This document shows, piece after piece, positions 42,848 through 51,429 of a DNA stretch of 64,000 bases. The stretch is taken from NCBI RefSeq assembly GCF_030547425.1, contig NZ_JAUORH010000002.1:62001-126000 (forward strand), in the 5' to 3' direction. Source of the stretch: Tenacibaculum sp. 1_MG-2023 (GTDB lineage: Bacteria > Bacteroidota > Bacteroidia > Flavobacteriales > Flavobacteriaceae). Under the pieces are notes generated by a model. The model ran no database searches, was not told the DNA's origin, and saw nothing but the letters and a program-made list of their open reading frames with translations. The position numbers and the translations under genes were made by a program. Position 1 is the first letter of the stretch; each line of letters begins with the position of its first letter.

Positions 42848-43588
42848 TTATTCTTCTAATGAAAAGTTTATTGGAAAACCATATTTTACAGGCACACGTT
42901 TTCCTTTATTTTTTCCTGGTTCGAAGCGAGGTAGCATAGATACCACTCGTTTTGCTTCTTCATTAAGGATTTCTCCTCCGTCAGGGCCTAAAGTTTTAAT
43001 ATTTGTTACATAACCATCTCTATCTATAACGAAACGAATCCAAACTTCTCCTTGAATTTGGTTTCTTACTGCTTCTCCTGGATAGCGGAAGTGTTTATTA
43101 ATGTGATTAACCATCTCTAGATTAAAACAATCAAGTCTGTCTTTTTTCTTCGCGTTTTTACATTTATCAAAAGATGGTATTTTTTCTGTATAATAAAGTT
43201 TTTTTGCCTCAGATAATTCTTCTTTTGATAACATCTCTGTTATCCTTGTTAAATTGTTTTTATAACCTGATGTTTTCTTAGCAATCTCTTCATTTTCTAT
43301 CTTCACATCTTCAGAAGCAGAAACATCATTAACATTTAAAGTACTAACTGAGCTTATAGCTTGTGCCTTTTTTTTAACAACTCTTTTTTTAAGATATCTT
43401 TTACTTGCAGATATTTTAACTTTAATTTGTCTATCTGCTTTTTTCTTTGAGTTTTTTATTGGTTCAATAGTACATTTTGTTATACTATTAACATCAATCA
43501 AAGATTCATCAGGAGATTCGCATACTTCTCGTTGAGCATAGAAATTAAAAGACGACAATAAAAAAACTACTAAAAAATACTTTCTCAT
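42848..43588 (-). CDS. Energy transducer TonB-like protein
   Basis: 246 residues. An N-terminal hydrophobic segment (MRKYFLVVFLLSSFNFYAQ) reads more like a signal peptide than the usual TonB anchor. A basic linker (KRYLKKRVVKKKAQ) follows, and a C-terminal TonB domain fills about 160-246: FRYPGEAVRNQIQGEVWIRF, VTNIKTLGPDGGEILNEEA, PVKYGFPINFSL. There is no proline-rich spacer. If the N-terminus is cleaved, the protein would be periplasmic rather than membrane-anchored, an oddity seen in some Bacteroidetes TonB-domain proteins. It precedes a TonB-dependent receptor by 18 bases. Confidence 0.85.
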   Translation of the reverse strand: MRKYFLVVFLLSSFNFYAQREVCESPDESLIDVNSITKCTIEPIKNSKKKADRQIKVKISASKRYLKKRVVKKKAQAISSVSTLNVNDVSASEDVKIENEEIAKKTSGYKNNLTRITEMLSKEELSEAKKLYYTEKIPSFDKCKNAKKKDRLDCFNLEMVNHINKHFRYPGEAVRNQIQGEVWIRFVIDRDGYVTNIKTLGPDGGEILNEEAKRVVSMLPRFEPGKNKGKRVPVKYGFPINFSLEE

Positions 43589-43660
43589 ATAAGTAATTAT
43601 ATAATTAATAATGGGTATAGAGTATTCTTACGAATTAGATATGGTCGGGGGAATGGCCGG

Positions 43661-43668
43661 CAAAAGTA
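43661..43668 (-). promoter_or_regulatory. Putative -7 box of the tonB-receptor operon
   Basis: The plus strand reads CAAAAGTA, TACTTTTG on the minus strand, 73 bases upstream of the TonB ATG. The intervening leader contains a GC-rich patch (GGTCGGGGGAATGGCCGG) unusual for this genome. Confidence 0.45.
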
Positions 43669-43701
43669 AGTATTTTTTAAATACTACCTTATCTTTTTTT
43701 C

Positions 43702-43731
43702 AAAAAAAAAGAACCTATTTTCTTAGGCTCT
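43702..43731 (-). terminator. ssb terminator
   Basis: Read on the minus strand: AGAGCCTA, loop, TAGGTTCT (one mismatch) and then a run of nine T. It lies 33 bases after the ssb stop. Confidence 0.7.
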
Positions 43732-43763
43732 TTTATTAGTCTCTTTTTCAACAACTTACCCAC

Positions 43764-44099
43764 TTATTTATTTCCTAGCATTAACAATTCATTACAAACT
43801 ACTTCTGTTATATAACGCTTATTATCTTCTTTATCTTCAAAAGAACGTGAAGTAAGCCTCCCTTCTATCATCACTTCTTTTCCTTTTTCTAAATATTTTT
43901 CTATAATCTCTGCTGTTTTATTCCATGCAACCACATTATGCCATTGTGTATCGGTTATCTTTTCTCCTTGTGCATTTTTATACGTTTCATTAGTTGCAAT
44001 AGCAAACTTTGCTAGTTTCTTTCCACTTTCAAGAGTAATGATTTCTGGTGTGTTTCCTAAATTACCTATTAACTGTACTCTGTTTTTTAGTGCGTTCAT
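43764..44099 (-). CDS. ssb: Single-stranded DNA-binding protein
   Basis: 111 residues. OB-fold core with MNALKNRVQLIGNLGNTPEI at the start, KLAKFAIATNETYKN, DTQWHNVVAWNKTAEIIEKY near 50-70 and KGKEVMIEGRLTSRSFED near 72-90. It lacks the acidic C-terminal tail (DDDIPF-like) that recruits partners in the main replicative SSB, ending instead ELLMLGNK. It may thus be a secondary SSB, as many Bacteroidetes carry more than one. Single gene, with a terminator behind it. Confidence 0.93.
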   Translation of the reverse strand: MNALKNRVQLIGNLGNTPEIITLESGKKLAKFAIATNETYKNAQGEKITDTQWHNVVAWNKTAEIIEKYLEKGKEVMIEGRLTSRSFEDKEDNKRYITEVVCNELLMLGNK

Positions 44100-44243
44100 A
44101 ATATTTGTTTTAATGTTAAACAGTTAAGAATTTGTCATTCAAATGAATTGACACTGCAAAGATGATACAGCATGCAAATTAAAAACGGTTAGCAACCATT
44201 TGTTTTCGTTTGTAATTGAATGTAATCGTTTAATTATATTTTA

Positions 44244-44251
44244 TACCTTTG
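44244..44251 (+). promoter_or_regulatory. Putative -7 box of the GNAT gene
   Basis: TACCTTTG ends 16 bases before the ATG at 44268. Confidence 0.5.
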
Positions 44252-44267
44252 AAACCAAATATTTAGC

Positions 44268-44810
44268 ATGAAATTTTATTTAGAAACCGAACGTTTAATT
44301 TTAAGAGAGTTTAGAGAAAGTGAAACTGAAGGAATTTTTGAGTTAGACTCAAACGCTGAAGTGCATAAATATTTAGGAAAGAACCCTATTACAACTTACA
44401 AGCAAGCTGAAGACATTATAACCTTTTTTGAAGAGCAATATAAAGAAAGAGGTATTGGTAGGTTTGCTGCTTTTGAAAAAGCTTCGGGTGATTTTATTGG
44501 ATGGTCTGGGTTAAAGCTTAATCAAGGAGAAAAAGAAAGCTTGAACGGTTTTACGAATTTTATTGATATTGGTTATCGTTTTATTCCGCGTTTTTGGGGT
44601 AAAGGTTTTGCCTCAGAAGCTGCTTTTGCTTGTTTAGACTTTGGCTTTAACGAAATGAATTATGATATTATTTATGGTGCAGCTGATGTAGAAAATATTG
44701 GTTCTAACAAAATTCTACAAAAAATAGGATTACAGTTTATAAACCAGTTTGGTTATAAGGGTGTAGATGTTAACTGGTACGAACTTAAAAAAACAGATTA
44801 TGAGCAATAA
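44268..44810 (+). CDS. GNAT-family N-acetyltransferase (RimJ/RimL type)
   Basis: 180 residues. Acetyl-CoA-dependent acyltransferase fold of the RimJ/RimL group: LETERLILREFRESETEGIF at the start, GWSGLKL mid-sequence, and IGYRFIPRFWGKGFASEAAF near 105-125, where the R/Q-x-x-G-x-G/A pyrophosphate loop is WGKGFASEA. GAADVENIGSNKILQKIGLQ near 143-162 completes the motif. Substrate (protein N-terminus, amino acid or antibiotic) cannot be told. It overlaps the zinc-ribbon gene by 11 bases, so the two are translated together. Confidence 0.9.
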   Translation: MKFYLETERLILREFRESETEGIFELDSNAEVHKYLGKNPITTYKQAEDIITFFEEQYKERGIGRFAAFEKASGDFIGWSGLKLNQGEKESLNGFTNFIDIGYRFIPRFWGKGFASEAAFACLDFGFNEMNYDIIYGAADVENIGSNKILQKIGLQFINQFGYKGVDVNWYELKKTDYEQ

Positions 44811-45150
44811 GCAATGTTTGGAGTGTGGAGAAAAAGTAATTGGTAGGGTTGACAAGAAGTTTTGTTCTGATTACTGCCGAAACGCTTTTAATAATAAAGT
44901 TAATAAAGAAAGTAAGAACCTAATACGAAACACCAACAACCGCTTACGAAAGAACTATAAAATTCTTTCCGAATTAAATACTTCTGGTAAAACTAAAGTA
45001 ACGCGACGTAAATTATTTGATAGAGGTTTTGACTTTAAATTTATTACATCTCTTTATACAACAAAAACAGGCAACACCTATTTTTATGTGTATGACCAAG
45101 GATATTTAGTATTAGAAAATGAACTATATTTATTAGTTAAGCAAGATTAA
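44800..45150 (+). CDS. Small zinc-ribbon protein
   Basis: 116 residues from ATG 44800 (MSNKQCLECGEKVIG). The N-terminal zinc ribbon has CLEC and FCSDYCRNAF, a CxxC...CxxxC pattern like DUF2116-type zinc-ribbon proteins that I recall in Bacteroidetes. A basic helical middle section (NLIRNTNNRLRKNYKIL) could bind nucleic acid. The C-terminal half ends GYLVLENELYLLVKQD. Function unknown. It overlaps the GNAT gene by 11 bases and its TAA directly abuts the stop of the convergent CBS gene. Confidence 0.8.
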   Translation: MSNKQCLECGEKVIGRVDKKFCSDYCRNAFNNKVNKESKNLIRNTNNRLRKNYKILSELNTSGKTKVTRRKLFDRGFDFKFITSLYTTKTGNTYFYVYDQGYLVLENELYLLVKQD

Positions 45151-45618
45151 CTACTTCCATGTATTTCCTTTTAATTTCATAGCTGCAATAAGCACGTCTT
45201 TTTGACTGATTTGTCCTGCTAGCTTACCATTTTCAACAATGGGAAAGCGTCTTCTACGTGATTGTAAAAATTTATTGGCAGCATCTAAAATATTCATGTT
45301 ACCATCAATCGTTTCAACTTCTTTCACCATAGCTTTTCCAACGGTATTGTTCTTACCTGTTGGTGAGTTGTAATACCTGCTTTCTGATATTTGTTTTATA
45401 CAGTCACCTTCTGAAATAATTCCTACCAATTCATTTTTTTTATTAACAACAGGCCCTCCTGATATTTTATGCTTTATAAGTACATCTATTACATCTTCAA
45501 TAGATTGTTCTTCTTTAAACGTAATTAATTTTGTACTCATATAATCTGAAACCAACATTGGTACCTTCTCTTCTTGGGGTGTACTCGATCTCTTTCCTTG
45601 AAAACTTTTAATTGCCAT
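45151..45618 (-). CDS. CBS-domain protein
   Basis: 155 residues with a pair of CBS domains: first about 22-85 (MLVSDYMSTKLITFKEEQSI, HKISGGPVVNKKNELVGIIS), second about 92-150 (VGKAMVKEVETIDGNMNILD, RRFPIVENGKLAGQISQKDV). CBS pairs bind adenine nucleotides and act as energy sensors. No effector domain is attached, so it presumably regulates another protein. The stop directly abuts that of the zinc-ribbon gene. Confidence 0.92.
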   Translation of the reverse strand: MAIKSFQGKRSSTPQEEKVPMLVSDYMSTKLITFKEEQSIEDVIDVLIKHKISGGPVVNKKNELVGIISEGDCIKQISESRYYNSPTGKNNTVGKAMVKEVETIDGNMNILDAANKFLQSRRRRFPIVENGKLAGQISQKDVLIAAMKLKGNTWK

Positions 45619-45718
45619 AATCTTAAATTTTACTCTTAAATATACTGATTTTTAATTGATTATGTTTTTTCTTCTTAAAAAATAAATTACTTACTTTTAT
45701 AAATACTAAAATCCAACT

Positions 45719-48019
45719 ATGAAATCATCAAGAAATTACCTGGCAGTTCTCATCATTATTTTAACTGTTTATTGGAGCTTTAACGATATAATACCCAGTG
45801 TAACCTCTTCAAAAAAAGAAATTAGTGCTACTGAATTTTCAATTGATAATGCACTGTATCATTTAAAAAACATTTCTCAAAAGCCGCATCATACTGGATC
45901 TGAAGAACACAAAAATGTGCAAAATTATCTGGTACAAGAGTTGAAAAAACTGAATTTAGAGCCTGAAATTCAATATCAAACTGCTATTAATAAAAAATGG
46001 AGAGCAGCAACTACTACAGAAAATATCATTGCTAAAATTAAAGGAACTGAGAACGGCAAAGCTTTATTACTTTTAACTCATTATGACTCTAATCCACACT
46101 CTTCTTTAGGTGCAAGTGACGCTGGCTCTGGTGTGGTAACTATTTTAGAAGGTATAAGAGCTTACCTAGCCGCAAATAAGACACCTAAAAACGATATTAT
46201 TATACTTTTTTCGGATGCTGAAGAATTAGGACTTTTAGGCGCACAAGCTTTTGTTGAAAATCATCCTTGGGCAAAAGATGTTGGATTAGTACTGAACTTT
46301 GAAGCACGTGGTAGTGGTGGCTCAAGTTATATGCTGATGGAAACAAATGGAAAAAACAAAACGTTATTAACTGAGTTTTTAAACGCAAACCCAAATTACC
46401 CTGCAGCTAACTCTTTAATGTATGGTGTATATAAAAAACTTCCTAACGATACCGATTTAACTGTTTTTAGAGAAAAAGGAAATATTAACGGATTTAATTT
46501 TGCTTTTATTGATGATCATTTTGATTATCATACTGAACAAGATTCATACGAAAGATTAAATAGAGAAACACTCTTACATCAAGCGGATTATTTTACCACT
46601 TCGTTAAACTATTTTGCAAATGCTGATTTAACCAACCTGAATAGCGATACAGATTATATTTATGTAAACTTTCCTTTTATAAAGCTTTTAACCTATCCAT
46701 TTTCTTGGGTGCTGCCAATGCTAATCATTGCTTTTTTGTTATTTATAGCGCTGATTGCAGTTGGTATATATAAGAAGAAGATGACCGTAATAGGTGTATT
46801 AAAAGGTTTTATTCCTTACATACTATCTTTAGTACTATGCGTAGGTATATCATACGGGTTATGGCAATTATTATTAATTATCCATCCACAATATACCGAT
46901 ATACTTCATGGTTTTACTTATAATGGATATCAATACATTATTGCTTTTGTTCTTTTAAATCTTTGGGTTCTTTTTAAAGTATATAATAAGTTAAAAGAAG
47001 CCAAAGCCATCGATTTACTAATTGCTCCTATAACTTTTGGATTAATTATAAATGTTTTAATTTATATGAATTTACCAGAAGCGGGTTTCTTTATTATTCC
47101 TGTTTTTGCTTCTTTATTCATTTTAGCAATCTTGCTATTTATGAATATAAATAAAGCATCTAGAGCTACGTTGTTTGCAATTATATCTATCCCTACTATA
47201 TACATGATTGCTCCTATGATTCAATTATTTCCTGTAGCCTTAGGTTTAAAAACATTATTTATTTCTGCCATACTTTTAGTGTTTATTTTCGGGTTGATAC
47301 TTCCTGTTTTTTATCAGGAAAAAACTAAAAACGGATGGCAAACATTGACTGGTTTTCTTGCGCTACTATTCTTTGTACTTGCTACTTTTAATAGCGGTTT
47401 TTCAATAGAAAAGAAAAAGCCTAATAGTTTAGTTTTTATTCAAAATTCTGATACTAACACCTCTTATTGGGCAAGTCATAATAAAACCTTAGATGGGTAT
47501 ACCAAACAATATTTTAATGATGAATCTAAACAAGGTGGTATCGATTTAATGGCGGGAAAAAGTAAATACAATACTTCTTTTAATTATTATCAAAAAGCAG
47601 AAAATAAAAACATTCCTATTTCTAATATTAAAATTAATAAGGATACACTTATTAATAACCTCCGAAATGTTTCATTCACAATTGCGCCTACGCGAAACAT
47701 TGATAAATACGAGTTGTACACAAACACTCAAATAGAGTTAACTAATTTTACTGTTAATGGAACTTTGTACGATAAAGGGGAAGCTTTTACAGCCGGTAAG
47801 GGAACGCTATTAATTTATCAAATGGCGAATACTGATAAAGATTTAACTATTTCTTTTACAATTAATAAAAATACCCAACCTGATATTGTAATTAATGAAA
47901 TATCTAATGATTTATTATCGCACCCAAAGTTTACCATACGACCTAGAAGTGAAATAATGATGCCAATGCCTTTTGTGGTTAACGATGCTATTATTTGTAC
48001 TCGAAAGCTTGAATTATAA
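45719..48019 (+). CDS. M28-family metallopeptidase with a large membrane domain
   Basis: 766 residues. An N-terminal signal anchor (about 8-24) is followed by an M28 aminopeptidase domain (residues 40-300). Likely zinc ligands: THYDS near 121-125, GASDAGSG near 131-138, the catalytic DAEELG near 162-167, NFEARG near 192-197, and His in DHFDYHTEQD near 263-272. Eight or nine membrane spans follow between about 320 and 570, then a beta-rich C-terminal domain (580-766). The layout resembles eukaryotic Fxna/ERMP1-type membrane peptidases. It probably processes peptides at the periplasmic face. Single gene with a terminator. Confidence 0.9.
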   Translation: MKSSRNYLAVLIIILTVYWSFNDIIPSVTSSKKEISATEFSIDNALYHLKNISQKPHHTGSEEHKNVQNYLVQELKKLNLEPEIQYQTAINKKWRAATTTENIIAKIKGTENGKALLLLTHYDSNPHSSLGASDAGSGVVTILEGIRAYLAANKTPKNDIIILFSDAEELGLLGAQAFVENHPWAKDVGLVLNFEARGSGGSSYMLMETNGKNKTLLTEFLNANPNYPAANSLMYGVYKKLPNDTDLTVFREKGNINGFNFAFIDDHFDYHTEQDSYERLNRETLLHQADYFTTSLNYFANADLTNLNSDTDYIYVNFPFIKLLTYPFSWVLPMLIIAFLLFIALIAVGIYKKKMTVIGVLKGFIPYILSLVLCVGISYGLWQLLLIIHPQYTDILHGFTYNGYQYIIAFVLLNLWVLFKVYNKLKEAKAIDLLIAPITFGLIINVLIYMNLPEAGFFIIPVFASLFILAILLFMNINKASRATLFAIISIPTIYMIAPMIQLFPVALGLKTLFISAILLVFIFGLILPVFYQEKTKNGWQTLTGFLALLFFVLATFNSGFSIEKKKPNSLVFIQNSDTNTSYWASHNKTLDGYTKQYFNDESKQGGIDLMAGKSKYNTSFNYYQKAENKNIPISNIKINKDTLINNLRNVSFTIAPTRNIDKYELYTNTQIELTNFTVNGTLYDKGEAFTAGKGTLLIYQMANTDKDLTISFTINKNTQPDIVINEISNDLLSHPKFTIRPRSEIMMPMPFVVNDAIICTRKLEL

Positions 48020-48100
48020 CCAGTAAAAGCTTTCTTAAACCATCTAAAAAAGCATTGTTTTTAGGGTAGTTATAAAAGACTTATATCTTTTTTAAAAAAC

Positions 48101-48138
48101 ACCTTGATGTTTTGATGAAAACATCAAGGTCTTTTTTG
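48101..48138 (+). terminator. Terminator after the M28 peptidase gene
   Basis: 13-base stem ACCTTGATGTTTT-type (48101-48113 with 48118-48130), GATG loop, then a T run. It sits in the 233-base gap before the HU-like gene, which otherwise shows no recognised site. Confidence 0.85.
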
Positions 48139-48252
48139 TAAGTTTTCTTAGTGTTTTGTTTTTATAGATTGTTAAGTGTTAGAAAAGTAGCTGTTATTTT
48201 GGTATGAATTTTGTTGTTTTAAAAATAATATTAACTTAAAAAATTAAAAATT

Positions 48253-48636
48253 ATGGCTGTGAAATTCACTGTAGTAAAAAGAAGAAATCCAAGAGACCCT
48301 CAAGTACCTGAAAAATTTTATGCAAATATTGTTGGGAATGGTAAAACCTCGTTAAATGACTTAGCTAAATATGCTTCTGAAACCTCTACGGTTAGCAAGG
48401 GTGATATTCTTGCTGTGCTAGAAACAGTATTTACTAAAATAGCTAATGATGTAGCTGATGGTAAAATTGTATATGCTGGTGATTATTTTACCTTACAAGC
48501 TGGCGGTAGTAGTGAAGGTAGTGAAACTGCCGATAAGGTAACTGCTAGTAACATAAAAAGTGTACGCACTATTTTTAGACCTGGTAAACTTATTAAAGAT
48601 GCTTTAAAGTTGGCTACTTTTGAAAAGAAGGCATAA
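48253..48636 (+). CDS. HU-like DNA-binding protein (Bacteroidetes TIGR01201 type)
   Basis: 127 residues. An IHF/HU fold variant typical of Bacteroidetes: VKFTVVKRRNPRDPQVPEKF at the start, TSLNDLAKYASETSTVSKGD, GDYFTLQAGGSSEGSETADK in the arm region, and VRTIFRPGKLIKDALKLATF at the end. It binds and bends DNA as a nucleoid protein. Longer than canonical HU (90) because of the N-terminal strand. It is preceded by its own gap and shares a strong hairpin with pyk. Confidence 0.92.
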   Translation: MAVKFTVVKRRNPRDPQVPEKFYANIVGNGKTSLNDLAKYASETSTVSKGDILAVLETVFTKIANDVADGKIVYAGDYFTLQAGGSSEGSETADKVTASNIKSVRTIFRPGKLIKDALKLATFEKKA

Positions 48637-48641
48637 GCCGT

Positions 48642-48679
48642 AAAAAATCCCTATCATTTATTTATGATAGGGATTTTTT
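48642..48679. terminator. Bidirectional terminator
   Basis: AAAAAATCCCTATCAT (48642-48657), six-base loop, ATGATAGGGATTTTTT (48664-48679). It lies between the convergent HU-like and pyk genes. Confidence 0.92.
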
Positions 48680-48698
48680 GTGTTTTTAATACCTTTAT

Positions 48699-50126
48699 TT
48701 AGTCAATATGAGAAACACGTAACGTGTTTACCATACCTTTTGCTTTTACAGGCATTGATGATAAGTTTATCATAAAATCTCCTGTCTTTACATAACCTTT
48801 TTCTTTAGCTATTTCGTTAATATCTTCAATAGTATCATCGGTACTTAGTTCTCTATCGTAAAAATAGGCTCTAACTCCCCACAGAAGGTTTAACTTTCCT
48901 AAGATTCTTTTCTCAGATGAAAACGCTAATACGTGTGATTTTGGTCTCCAAGCAGAAATTTGAAAAGCTGTATATCCACTATTGGTTAAAGTTGATATTG
49001 CTGCTGCATCAATATCATCAGCCATTAATGCTGCATGATGACATACTGATTTTGTTATAAATCTTTTAGTACGTATGTGTGGTGGCTCTTGTGGAACTTC
49101 AATTAAATCTGAAAATTCTACGCTTCCAATAATTTCAGTCATTTTTTGAATAACTCTTATTGGGTGTTTTCCTACTGAAGTTTCTCCTGAAAGCATTACA
49201 GCATCTGCCCCATCCATAATAGAGTTTGCTACATCATTTACCTCTGCTCTTGTTGGTACAGAGTTATCAATCATAGTCTCCATCATTTGAGTCGCTATAA
49301 TTACCGGAATCCTCGCTTGCTTAGCTCTACGAACTAACATTTTTTGTATCAAAGGTACATCTTGCATTGGTACTTCAACCCCTAAATCACCACGAGCTAC
49401 CATTAATCCGTCGCAATACGGAATTAAGGCATCTATGTTTTCAACAGCTTCTGGTTTTTCTATTTTTGCTATTACAGGAACTCTATAACGTGATTTCTGT
49501 TTAATTATATCACGTAAAATACGTAAGTCTTCTGGTGTTCTTACAAACGAAAGAGCTATCCAATCTACTTCTTGCTCTAATGCAAAAACTACATCTTTCT
49601 TATCTTTTTCTGTTAAAGCTGGTAATGAAATTTTAGTATTTGGAAGGTTAACTCCTTTTTTCGATTTTAAAGCTCCTCCAACTATTACTTTAGTAACAAC
49701 TTCACTTTCTTTATCTGTTGCTGTTACTTCAAACATCAACTTACCATCATCAACTAAAATCTTCTCTCCTACCTTTACATCTTTTGGAAAACGCTGATAG
49801 GTCATAAAAGCTTTCTCTTGTGTTCCTTCACATTTTTCTGTAGTAAAACTAAAGGTGTCTCCCGCTTTTAATTCCACTCCATCTTGCATAACACCTACTC
49901 TTAGCTTTGGCCCCTGTAAATCTGCTAATATTGCTACGTTATAGCCTCTTTCATCATTTATCTCACGTATTTGACGTACACGTTCTTTTACTACTTCATA
50001 ATCGGCATGTGAAAAATTAATTCTAAAAACATTTACACCAGCTGCTGCCATATTAGCCAAAATTTCTTTTGTGTTTGTTGCTGGACCTAATGTTGCTACA
50101 ATTTTTGTTTTCTTGTTGTGTGGCAT
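48699..50126 (-). CDS. pyk: Pyruvate kinase
   Basis: 475 residues. Converts phosphoenolpyruvate and ADP to pyruvate and ATP, the last step of glycolysis. Motifs: KIVATLGPATNTKEIL near residues 7-22, FRINFSHADYE near 33-44, the catalytic lysine segment PVIAKIEKPEAVENID near 215-230, VARGDLGVEVP near 242-252 and DAVMLSGETSVGKHP near 287-301. Full length for the family. It is separated by 4 bases from the upstream IPExxVDY gene, so the two are co-transcribed, an arrangement common in Flavobacteriaceae. Confidence 0.97.
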   Translation of the reverse strand: MPHNKKTKIVATLGPATNTKEILANMAAAGVNVFRINFSHADYEVVKERVRQIREINDERGYNVAILADLQGPKLRVGVMQDGVELKAGDTFSFTTEKCEGTQEKAFMTYQRFPKDVKVGEKILVDDGKLMFEVTATDKESEVVTKVIVGGALKSKKGVNLPNTKISLPALTEKDKKDVVFALEQEVDWIALSFVRTPEDLRILRDIIKQKSRYRVPVIAKIEKPEAVENIDALIPYCDGLMVARGDLGVEVPMQDVPLIQKMLVRRAKQARIPVIIATQMMETMIDNSVPTRAEVNDVANSIMDGADAVMLSGETSVGKHPIRVIQKMTEIIGSVEFSDLIEVPQEPPHIRTKRFITKSVCHHAALMADDIDAAAISTLTNSGYTAFQISAWRPKSHVLAFSSEKRILGKLNLLWGVRAYFYDRELSTDDTIEDINEIAKEKGYVKTGDFMINLSSMPVKAKGMVNTLRVSHID

Positions 50127-50130
50127 ATAA

Positions 50131-50601
50131 TTAAAAAATTAAAAAATCTTTCGATTTTAATGAGTTTACCTCTATTTGATAAGAGGTTATAATTTGAGGA
50201 ATTTGTTTAATTACTTCTATAATTTTTAGAATTGAGTCATAATCAAAATCTCCTTCTAGTTTTAAAAAAAAATCAACCTTTTTCTTTTCTGGTATCAAAC
50301 GTGTAATTGAATCACTTTGATTAAAAAGACTTATTGATTCTGATTCAAGAATTGACTTATATACATTTGCTATTAAAAACCAATCTTGACATAGTTTTGC
50401 ATTGGTATATTCATATACTGTATAAGATGATTGACTACCTTTTTTAATAAAGTCTAAATCGTAACTCGCTCTATTAAACTTAACCTGCAAATGTTTATTT
50501 AATAGATATGCTAATTTATACTCTCCTAAAGTAGTATGAATTCCTATTAATGTATAATCATCATCGGAAAATTCATTTATATTCACCTCATAAATTGGCA
50601 T
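50131..50601 (-). CDS. IPExxVDY family protein
   Basis: 156 residues of a Bacteroidetes-specific family named for a conserved motif, seen here as IPEKKKVDFFLKLEG near residues 103-117. Soluble, with no signal, Cys cluster or catalytic motif apparent. It lies between rnc and pyk on the same strand, 84 bases after rnc and 4 bases before pyk. This genomic position (acpP-fabF-rnc-IPExxVDY-pyk) is conserved in many relatives, so a link to glycolysis or fatty acid synthesis is possible, but function is unknown. Confidence 0.85.
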   Translation of the reverse strand: MPIYEVNINEFSDDDYTLIGIHTTLGEYKLAYLLNKHLQVKFNRASYDLDFIKKGSQSSYTVYEYTNAKLCQDWFLIANVYKSILESESISLFNQSDSITRLIPEKKKVDFFLKLEGDFDYDSILKIIEVIKQIPQIITSYQIEVNSLKSKDFLIF

Positions 50602-50685
50602 AAAAACAATTATTTGTTTTTGCTAAATTAATGAATGTATAGAAAATACTATGTAAAATTTACGAAAACGTTTTTTGTTTACGTG

Positions 50686-51423
50686 TTAAGAATTTAACAT
50701 TTGCTTTTGCATAGCAAAATATACTCTTTTTGCTGCAATTTCCTCTGCTTTTTTCTTAGACGTTGCTCTACCCTTAGCTATGATGTTACCATCTATACTA
50801 ACCCGAACACTGAAGTGTTTCTTACTTTGATTTCCTGAATCTTCGTATGATTCAAACTTATACTTTTTCTTTTGCTTTTGACACCACTCTATAACAAAAC
50901 CTTTATAACTAGATATTTTTCCTTCCAAGCGTTCAATATCTACGTAGGGCATTATTACTTGTTCATAAATAAACTGATGACAATAATTGTACCCTCTATC
51001 TAAATATATTGCACCTACTAGAGCTTCAAAAATATTTCCATGAATGTTATTACTAACATGTTCTTTAGAAATATTACTTTTTATAAACCTAATTAGCTCA
51101 AGGTCTTTACCTAAACTATTTAAGTGTTCTCTACTTACAATCTTAGAACGCATTTGCGTTAAATACCCTTCATCTCCTTCAGGTACTTTTTTAAACAGGT
51201 AAGAAGCTATAACTGTACCTAAAATAGCATCTCCTAAAAACTCTAAACGTTCGTAGTTAACAGGGTGTCCTTTACTATCTACTAATTTTAAAGATCTGTG
51301 CGTAAATGCTTTTTTATAATACGATAACTTAATTGGTTTAAAATTAAGCAGTTCTTTTAATTCGTAGTAGAAGTTTTCATCCTCTTTATTTTGGGGTTTA
51401 ACAATTCTACGAAGGAAGTTCAT
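50686..51423 (-). CDS. rnc: Ribonuclease III
   Basis: 245 residues. Endonuclease for double-stranded RNA in rRNA processing and mRNA control. The catalytic domain has the signature NYERLEFLGDAILGTVIASY near residues 59-78 and EALVGAIYLDRGY near 133-145 with the metal-binding Asp/Glu. The C-terminal double-stranded-RNA-binding domain spans about 165-240 (FSVRVSIDGNIIAKGRATSK, KKAEEIAAKRVYFAM). It is 6 bases after fabF on the same strand, part of acpP-fabF-rnc. Confidence 0.96.
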   Translation of the reverse strand: MNFLRRIVKPQNKEDENFYYELKELLNFKPIKLSYYKKAFTHRSLKLVDSKGHPVNYERLEFLGDAILGTVIASYLFKKVPEGDEGYLTQMRSKIVSREHLNSLGKDLELIRFIKSNISKEHVSNNIHGNIFEALVGAIYLDRGYNYCHQFIYEQVIMPYVDIERLEGKISSYKGFVIEWCQKQKKKYKFESYEDSGNQSKKHFSVRVSIDGNIIAKGRATSKKKAEEIAAKRVYFAMQKQMLNS

Positions 51424-51429
51424 AAAAGA

